NCBI GenBank assembly: GCA_019055375.1
Contig: JAHQIW010006496.1
Coordinates: 1 to 64,000 of the forward strand
Direction of reading: 5' to 3'
DNA: 64,000 nt
From: Parelaphostrongylus tenuis
Lineage: Eukaryota > Nematoda > Chromadorea > Rhabditida > Metastrongylidae
Both the position numbers and the translations under genes were made by a program. Each line of letters opens with the position of its first letter. Position 1 is the first letter of the stretch. Below, one piece after another: positions 24,401 to 34,834 of the stretch. A model generated the notes under the pieces. That model did not search any database, was not told where the DNA came from, and saw only the letters and a list, made by a program, of their open reading frames with translations.

Positions 24401-27400
24401 CTAAAGTAAATGTCATACATTCCTTATGAACGATTATAATCTATCGGACAAATTGAGTTACGTGCACATTGGTGCTGGCACCAGTCGTCTTCGTGAATCA
24501 TCTACGCTCAAAAATTATTGCGTTCTAAAAAACATCTCAGCTCGTAGGGAAACTGATTAGTTGCAATAGAGGCCGATAACATTCATAATTTTTTTCCAAT
24601 AGCCCTTATCTCGACCATCGATATGACTAAATAAACAATACCCCGTCTGACAAAATAAAATGGCTCGAATTTTTTGGGATACCTTTTGTACTGAGTTAGT
24701 AGTGCTGCTGCATGATTTACTAGATGTGCTCTGTCAGGGGTTATTTTTTCTGTGCTACATCAGAATTCGTAGACAAGTAACAACGCTGGGAATGCGGCGA
24801 TTTTCTTTTTATTGTTCGGAGAAGGTAACATAGAAAATAGTTCGTCCTAACACTTTCATTCATAATGGAGCTGAGAGTCCAATCTCGCCTCTGTAGAGAG
24901 TATTTTCTTTCCGATGGTTTATCTCGGTACATGGATTTTCTGTAATTAGCCGGTAGCTTATCCAACGCATATGCTGTAGCGGGCCTTGTTCTTGGAAAAG
25001 GGCTTTTATTCTTAATTTCACTTGATTTTCTCTTTTTGCGACGAGACACTTGATATTGGAAAATCTGTGCGGCATAGAAAGCATGACTAGTGAGAAGTGC
25101 AAAAATTGTGCTTTTTGCGTCCATAAACTGGCATTGAGTGAAATCTCCTTAGAGATTGAACAGAATCATTACCAAGGCCTTTGCGCTGCCATATAAGGTA
25201 TAGAAATTGTTAACAACCATTTCTCAACAGATAAATCACTTAGAATCCTTGGATTTCTAGTATTAACACCTTGTAACGCTAGAAGGTAAAAGTCCCGGTA
25301 CTGAGTGACACCTGAGGATGCGTCATGCATTCGTCTTATGTAGCATCGTTTGAGGTGATTAAATCCGTGTCTGGCCTTTTGCAATGACTTTGGGTAGCTT
25401 ACCAATGTACGAAGTCACTGCTGCTATTCTTCTAGACGAGTCTGGTACCGTTCGTCGACCCTGGAGGGATGGAAGGCTTGGTGAGCCAGCCTTAAACACG
25501 AGACTGAATCATCGACTACTTGTGTGTTGAAGAATACCTCAAGCCGTTGCGCTACATGCGCTCTTTGTCGAACTATAACACTGATGTAAGTAAAATGAAA
25601 GATTTTTGTCGATTACATCATAAAGTAACCCACTGCTCAGCTGGATCCATTGGCAATATATGCTTACCAGTCACATCCTGTTGGCGGTTATCACTTTGCT
25701 GCTGCTGACAGCTTTGAAATTGAGTTATCTCATAATTTCTTTCGCATTTCGTCAACTTCTTCGAGTCACTTTTTTATCTGAAGAAATCAGTCAATTAGCA
25801 ATATAGTCACCGTCATGACCAATGACATCTACTATTTGCTGGGCATTGGGCGCCTTTTCTTAGAAAGAATGAGGCTGATAATCAAAAGAGTCGTGAGGTT
25901 ATCTTTTAGTTGGTTGTCGTCTTTGAATTTTTTCTCTCGCAGATTGCTTCTGCGCGCAGAAGAAATGGTAATCGGATGGAGCAGCACAAGTACTACACGG
26001 TGGATGTGGTACTGTGGTTCAGCTTACTTTCTCCAAAATATGGCAAGTCTACTTTGCAGTGTGAGACTGAGCGTTTTTTTAGAGAACAGCGTTACTGAGT
26101 CGTTTTGCACCCTTCTCTCGCACTGCTGCGGTCAACTTCCGAAGTTGTTTCCTGTTGACGTTGGCATTGATTATCTGCTTGTTGTCGAACAGCTCCCAAA
26201 TCAGCATACCATGCCAATGCCCATAAAACCGAGAGCATGATCTTCCCAGCATGAAACCTGGTTTGGGCTTTGGTTGAGCAGCACACGGGTCTTTGCGAGG
26301 CAGCCAGTGTGTCGCGTGTTGTTCCCCTAGTAATATCCAAGACTCATCTTCAGTGACTTTCTCAAGTTGTGCCCGTGCAGTCGCAGTAGAAGACTTTTGC
26401 AGATGATCATCGTGATCGGTCAGTGTATGAGGTGGCCATTGAGACATCACCTTGCAGTAACCCTAACATTTAGATGACGATGGTTGGTGCTACCAGTGTA
26501 TTTAAGCATCTGGCCAAATTTACTGGAACATTCTCAAACATATCACAGATTTTTGGCAATAATTTTGTTTGAACTAGAAATAAATTGGGATCTTCCTGTT
26601 TATGACAGGACAAATGAAAAGCCGACCTCATTTGCTGGAGAAGAGTCCATAGGAGTGTTAGTATTCATTCGAAAGTTGAGACCAAGCTACAGCCTCACGT
26701 CACTGGTTTTCGAATAAGCCTTTTTTTACGTCGCTACAGAAGAAGATTTTTTGCGTTTCAGACCTGCGTGTTTCTTGCCGGAGAGAGCTCTTTTTTTGGG
26801 CTATCAAATCATTCGATAGCGTAATCGTTTCTGATTTTAACGCTGTGCGTCTGCCATGAAAATACCGTTTCTCTGAACGTAGCAAGTAAAATACATTGAA
26901 ATCTTATCTGCGATCAAGGGAGTTTTTGGCCAATTCACGTGCGGTTAGCTGAGGCACTGTGCGCTGGTGCGATGATGGGATAGACCTTTCACTAATCGGT
27001 TTTTTCATTTGTCCCCTTATAATCAGAAAGGATCAAGAAGTGAATGAAACAATAATGCGAAAGAGATTATGAGACAACCCAATACCTTATATCGTAGAAA
27101 GAGGTGTAGTAGAACAGAGGCCTCAGTAGTATTGTAGTTAGCACGCGTTTCCGTTAAGGACGAAACTTTGGTTCAACTTCCAGGTTTCACACTTTGCGTA
27201 ATACTAGCGTTTTTTGCATATGTAATCATTATGTCATCTTTCTGATGCGACAGCAGTAAGATGAAGGATCTTTTAACAGTGTTTCCTAGCTAGTAGTAAC
27301 TGTTTTGGTTGAACTCGAAACCGTTAAGATTTGCAGACCTTATCGATCAGATAAGGCATTTTCATTCTAAAGAAAGTTGTGGTTTTCAGATCCTATAGCC

Positions 27401-30400
27401 TTTTTTCCATTTTTTATTATTGAAACTCATATCTCGAATACCAAACAATCGGGACTGTTTCGAGGGGATATGATGGATGTTTTTCAATGGCTTCAGCGCT
27501 CAAAATCTTTAAAAGCATAAATTTCGTCTTCTGTCCCTCAAAATCTAGCCAGTCAAAAAAAGTTAAGCAGTTTTAAAAATGACATTGTGTTCTGCTAGTT
27601 ATCAAGAAAATAATGACGGCTGTTAAGGAAACAGGTCTGTTGGGAATGTGTTAGGGTTCTGCATTTTTATTCTAAGTAGTTCCTAATTGATCAGTCTATC
27701 ACGTCGAGCCTTGCATGAGAGATATGGTATCTTTTATAGACAGAATTGAGCAAATTCCGGACAAACTTCTTCGCACATCCTTCTTTCTCATTTTTCCTCC
27801 ATCTCGAGAACTATGCGTCGCATTTTTCTGGGACAATAACGGCAAGAGCAAAGCGAGCTCAAACAGTTCCTCCTTTCTGAACCGATGCATTCTTTTGTGA
27901 TCAACTACTATATAACTAGTGTAAAAAACGCCCTTGGGGTGTAGTATACGTCGAAGATCAAGGATCAAATCCCGTGAGCTGGTTTACGCATTATAGCAAC
28001 TGCTAAGAATGATTAAGTGAATGAGTTGGGCGAGATAAAAAGCATCTAACAAGAAGGTCGTCAAGAATCCAGTGCAATTTTTTTTTCAAGGGCTCAAATG
28101 AGGGACGTGGTGATAATAGTGTCTATCGACCAAATGAAAAAGCTGGTTATCTTTGGCACGTGACAGGAATGAGTGTTTATTGTCTTGCGTGCTCACTATC
28201 AAGCAGTTTACAATAACATATTCGATAAGTGAGCGACCCCATTTAACGCTGCGTAAAATCGATGTAAAGGTGTCAGTTTTTTTTCAATAGACGCAACATT
28301 GATTCTTGAATATAGGTGGTGAACTCTGTGGTTTTACTTGTAGACCTGGTTTGCTCGTTGAAAATCATCAAACCTTTGAGTACGTAGCATTTTTGGCTTC
28401 TCTGTCGGACTTGTAGTAATCATTAGATATCATAAGTCTCGTTGATTTTAATAATGAACTTTGTTTTTGAAAAGGCCTCTTTGTCCATAGCGGTCAAGGA
28501 ATGTTACGTTCACCTTCGAGGCGCATTATTTGCGAATTCTTTTACACCTTAAATATTCCTAAATTCAAAGTTGCTCTTTATCTTATCTTTATCGTTCTTT
28601 TTATTTTTAAAGAAGACCTTTTACTTCGGGGATGTTCGAACCAAAAGCATATGAGCGCGTAGAGAGATTTGTGGGTATCACGATATCACAAAATCGAAGA
28701 TGTTTGTTGTTTTTCAGCGAAGAAATAATATGTAAATGAATAACGGAAGTTGCTCTCTTTCGCTGCAACATTCGATTTGCTGCACGCAGCATGATACGAT
28801 TTTTTCATCATTCATGACTTTTGTTAATTGGAGTAGACCTTAGTTTCGTCATAATTACCAGGTTTTACGCGTTGAATGTCAACTTTTTACTTTCGTTGTA
28901 TGTCGCCGAATAAACTCGCCATGCAGTTCAGGCAACGGACTAAATACTCCGAGTGTGAAGCGTAGCCTTATTTGCGCCCTTACACCGCGCTGTAAAAGCT
29001 TTTCACAATGAAACATTGTTTCTGAGAACTTGAAATGTAGGCTGCCATTGTTTGCTAGAACCCTAGTGGGAAGCGATCCACAGACCCCAGCTGGGCGAGT
29101 AAAACGTGCCGAAGATAAGCATAGTTTTCCTTTCGCTGCTATACTGCGCTAGGAAGGCTTCTTTATAAACCATCCAAATATCAGAATTAGTGTTTCTCAA
29201 CCTGTTGAATGTCATTTGAAACTCTAGAGAAAACGCTCTATCCAAAGGGAAATCCAGGGAAGTCGCATGCATTCCACAGAATGCACTACGTCTCTAAACA
29301 GTTTAACCTAAGAACATTGAAGTGACGTCTTTCAACGCAGCAGCCTTCGTTGACTGACGTCACAAAAACTTCCTCAATGATGCTTCCGTGGAGTTCTGGT
29401 TTCTTGTAGTCAAAGCCTTCATTTCGAACTTCGAGGCAAATGAGCAATTAAGTGCATCCGACAAGACATTTTTTGCTTTGAAAAAAGTCTTTCAACTATG
29501 TATCGTTCTGTGTATACAATATTTTTCTGTTGAAACGATTTCCAAAAGGTCACATTTTATATCAATCTGTAGTGAACTTCTTAGAATAACTAAATATACG
29601 TACAAGGCAGAGTTTTCTTCCTAAGAATCTTATGTTTATAAATTCCTCAATTTTGCTAGGTATTGAATAAACTATCGAAAGTGTTGCATTTCTGAGTGCA
29701 ATCATTTGTCCTGATAGCTTTACCATGTGGTTTTCACTAAAATCGCTGTTAATTCCTTGAAATTGTTGAAAGTTTTTTTTTTTAAAGTTTCACCAAAAGT
29801 CAGTGCTTTGCAAGGAATATCTCGTAACAATTCGAAAGGCCGACTTTCATCGAACCTCCTATTGTTAAATGGAATGCAAAACAGATAAAAGAAAAGATAT
29901 GAATTTCTTAAGAACTAATCTTCATTCAAAGTTTTCACGAGACTGGTATGTGTACTTGACGATCGATGGCTGACGTTTCGCCGCGTTCACCTTCTTCAGA
30001 GCCCTGTTATCAGGAGAAGGGACTACCTCTGTTCTCTATAGCAACCTCGCGAAAGCTTTGAAGGGACGGAAGATTAGTCTCTGAGATTTCTTAACTTTTC
30101 TTCTTTTTCAATTTGGCATTTCATTTAATATGGCGAGGTCTAATAAAAGTTGGTCTTTTATATTGCTTGGTGCATTTGCTGTCGAGGATTCTTTGAAAGA
30201 TCGTTTTTTCTGGACAAAGGGTTTTCGTCAGACTATCAGTAACTATTCGGAAGTCTAAATCACGATTATTTGAACAATTCAGATAGAACATGTGCACTGA
30301 TACTTCAATATTTCATCTACATGTTATATGATTCTGCTCAGGCTGAAACTTATTATTGGGTTTCTCTGTAACATAAAATGATAGTGGGAAGCCTAAGCGC

Positions 30401-33400
30401 CTATAAACGATAGAGCAAAGTTTTTTTTTCACAGTTGCAGTATAAAAGACCTATCAATTACTCGAAAGAAAGGAAAACTCATCGAAGTATTTACTCAGAT
30501 CAAGTGCACAAATTCGCACCAAAAAATGAAGAGAATTTTCTCGTTCTACACATCATATTTGATTATTTTATAGATTCGAGTTCAAGCTCTTTTGTGTATT
30601 GGTAAACTGTTATCAACTCTCGAATCGTGGATGGTCACGGATTTGATATTGCCTGCACTTCCGAAGGTCAAAAGTAGAGAGCCTGCTATTCTTATGGCAA
30701 TTCTAGGTAAATTATACCACTTCCATCCATACATTTACTACTTTGTATCTCTTCTATTTGTGATTTTCAGGTATATATAAACTAACAGCTGAATGTGAAT
30801 CAATCGTGGTCAGTCGCGAACAATGGGCGAAGAGCGCCCTTCCTTTTCTAATACCAATTTGTGTTGAAAGCACACTAAATCTTGGTCAATTTGAGCAATT
30901 TATGGCGTTCATTAAATCTGTGATTGGAATAGTGGAAAGAGATCAGCGTGTTAAACTTCAGCAATTAAGTGCTATGCAGGAGCAGCAAATGTACGTGTGT
31001 TTGGTTTGTGTCATTGTTGTAGATACTGAATTACCTAGACGACCTGTCTAAGTCTTTGCCTTTCACATCAGACTGGTCTTTGAAAGCGTAGCTTGTTGTT
31101 CTAATTTCTCTAGTCGGTACTTGTCCATTATGAGGCGACAAATAACCGATCTGGACAGGAACTTTCCATGGGAATGTCAGTAGTCATTCAAATGCTTAGA
31201 TTTCTGGCTATAGCCCCACGTCGCCGGTTCTCGAAAAGACCCTGTTATAACGCTGTAAAATCCACACAAAACTATGTCTGAGACGCGCATATCTCTAACT
31301 GGACAATGCTCTTTCTTTGGACATCTAGTAATTATTAGATAGAGTAATGTTTCTGCAGATTCATTCGCTGTGCTTATTTTACTGAAAGACCGTTGAAACT
31401 TATTTTGGCTGTTGCATTGCCGGAAACGGTCTTTCCACAAAATAAGCACTGCGTTCTAATCAGCAAACATCACGTTATCGAATGATTCTTGATTGTCTAA
31501 AAGAAGAGTTCTGTCGGGCGAGAAATATGCGCGTCTGGATCGTAAAGAATTTCGCTCTGTAACAACTCAGAAGAAGGTTTTTTGAAAACCGGCTCCGTGG
31601 GACTTCAGTTAAAATTCAAAGCTTTCGACTGATCACTAATACTTCTTTGAAAAGGTTCTCGTTCATTGAATGAGTTCGGTTTTTTCATTTGTCATCTCAT
31701 AATGGACAAGTATTCTTTAATCAGTCAAGACTGTCATTCCAAAAAAGGCATTGGAAACTACGAAGAATGGTATTGCGTCAGACTCAATACTTTTTTCTTC
31801 TGTTCTTGTGATGACTGCTTCAGTACTGAAAATCTTTAGGGGTGCAACTAATCTCGATGATGTTATGAAACCGGATTCTACCATAACTAACATGGATTTG
31901 GCAGGTCTTGAGGGTTTTCCTCGTAACGATAACATTGAATCGTGTGTTCAAACTAACTTGGGGGTTAGTTTTGAAACTTCACTTCATTAATTTTCTTTAC
32001 TCACTGAGGATTAGTTTCATGGGAAAATACTATTCCTGCTGTCGCTGAGGCTGAGCTTTATATATGGATAATCATTGGTAGGTGTCTGCAACTGGTCACT
32101 ACAATGAGGCCAATCACATTCGATTAGCGTGTTCAGCAATGTTACACGTCGCTACCATCATCCATCTTGACTACCAAAGATAATATCTTGCAGAAGGAAT
32201 TGCCCCTAAACGGAAAAACGATAAGAGGATCAGAACAAGAGTCTAATCAGGGATTTCAACCGCAAGCTTCAATACAGGTTCGCGAATTCAAATAAACGCA
32301 TGCATTTGATTGGCTATTTGTTTATAGTGCAGATTGGTCACCCAAGTAATTTTAGCCAGTGTTTTCGCCGGTGGAATGGTCTAATAAGGTACCCAAAATG
32401 CCCGTGAACTCTAACGATGGATTTACTCTAGTTGGAGGTATATCACGTCCAAGAAAAATATTTTTTCAGTATTATGAGCTTTGATATTGATCTTAAGAGA
32501 GCATACATATATATATGTTCTCTTAAGATCAATATTAAAGCTCATAATACTATAATATGTATACAGCATATATATACACATAAGTGTACGCATGAATATG
32601 TACACATAAACACGTCTGATGTATGCATATATGCATATGCATGTGCGTGAATATATGTATGTGTGTATGTATCTGTGCATATTTGTCAAAAATATTCTTT
32701 GTTCAAGTAACTCATCAATAGTATGTTTGGTCACTTCCATTTTGACGATGCAAATTTTGTTGGTTATGTCACCAAATACTTTTTGTTGAATCGAATCGTC
32801 CACTTTATTGAGCTGGGATCTCAGACGTCTGTGTTGAGCACTATCGAACTAAGTTATCTAGATTTCTACTTAGCAAAAAGAATAGATATTTTTGCGATAT
32901 TATGCATTATCTAACTAGGTTCATGTCTTTTGTATCCCTTCTTTTCCAAACAATATACTGTTTTGAGACGCTGTTTTTTACCTCTCGTTTACATAACTAT
33001 CCATCACGACAAAGAGTGCAGTTTCTGCTTTCATATTTATACTTCGGAGTCTTTGTCCCTTTCTTTGCAAATGTTGCTTATGTAGTTGCTCATTGCCATA
33101 GCACGAGAAGAACTATTGTTTTAGTCAGGTCAGCCTAAAAATTGTGCCATCATCAGATAGCTGGTAGCTGTGAGAACTCGCAGCGCTTCGTTCAGATTCA
33201 GAATTCACAGTTGTTGCGCCTGTAGGGTTATCTTGCTGTTTGAGCTTCGTATGTTTTTCAAGGTTACTCCTCGTATTAGGGCGATATCATCGTTGTAGAA
33301 ATAGCTTGAATGTAGAGGTATCACTGCTATGTTGGAACCCGTGCGTGATTTTTGCAAGTGGGCAATAGTGGAGCAGTTTGTTGTGATGTGCTTATTGTAG

Positions 33401-34789
33401 AACTAAGCTAAAATATTCATCTAATCTAAACGAATGTACTTTCTCGATTGTTCGATACTCTCGCTCGAAGTTGAGCAATGTTTTTTCTGCAAAGAGGGCA
33501 ATAATAGTGATTGTTTCTTCATGTCGCTTTCTCCATTGAGCTTAGTACTCGACTGTTGGCGGAGAGAACTGGATGAGTTTGAAATATTCTAGAAAAGACT
33601 TGTTTAGTGACTGATCAAGTAACGTTAGAACATCAGCATGAGTTGACGCAGTAAGTGGAGGGGAACCCTCGGAGTCTGCATCAACTTGCGTTTTAATCTC
33701 CCACATACACTTTAAACTCACTGATGGGTTTGGAGTCACTGTTTCTGTGTTAAAATGGTACACGGGACGGAACAAATCATAGATAACTCACATGGTCCGA
33801 ACGCAGTTCAATCATCCAATCCCCCACTTCCCTTGAAATGTTATTGCTGCGTATTTGTATTAAGAATGACATTACTACCATTTGCGACAGGAACAGCTGT
33901 ATACTTCCTCATAATATCCCACGAATAGTTTGCTTGTTCTTGGCTCAGTGATAACAACAGGTTCACCGGTTATCCGATTCAATGTCGATATGTGTTTGCT
34001 AGGCTAGAGCGTTAAGAGATTGTTGATGACAGAAATACCTTGTATAGCAGAGCGATTGGTGGCAGAGCGGTGGCCTCGGTGGTGTAATTAGCAGCTCGCG
34101 CCTTGGTGTGGGTGAAAAGCTAGTTCAACTCCCTCCCGAGTCGTGAAAAGTTGCATATCAATAATATACTTGATAGTAGCAGTTCCATCTAGACGTTACT
34201 GGATGTTTCGACATTCCTGGTTTTTCTTTTGTTTCTGTGGTTCCTTCTTGGTTCTCTTGTTCATTCGTCTGAATTTGCCGAATATGGTCAACTCGTTCCT
34301 TGAAGTTTCAAGCCTGGGTTACTTGTCCGCTGACTTTCGCAGGTCGTTATATCAATCCATTTCACAATCACTACCCCAGCGAACTTACGAGAGAGAACGC
34401 GTATGAGGCTGTGCATCGATTTTACATTTGATAAGCTAGATCCCTTCAGTACGCGCCTCAGTAATAGTTGCCGCGCCTGACCAATTATAAAACTAAAAGG
34501 ATAAAGCTCTCGGCGTTGATCAATCCCTGAGGGATGCCGCCATGCATTCGACTTCAATTTTTAACATCGTTTGAGGTGATTGAATGCATATCTGGCCTTT
34601 ACAATGACTCGCGGAGGCCTCCCGCTGAACCGAGTCAGTGCTGCTTATCCTCCCAGACAAGTCTGAGACGTGTCTGGTACCAATTTACCGACCCCGGAGG
34701 GATGGATGGCTTGGTGAGCCATGAGCGCGAGATCGAACCATTGACCTCGTGTGCGACGCAGAGCACCTCTAACCACTGCGCCACATGCG

Positions 34790-34834
<45 letters not shown>

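Noticed and set aside
24741..25124. 127-codon minus-strand frame
   Set aside because: No family motif, no splice context, inside an intron rich in repeats; likely chance.
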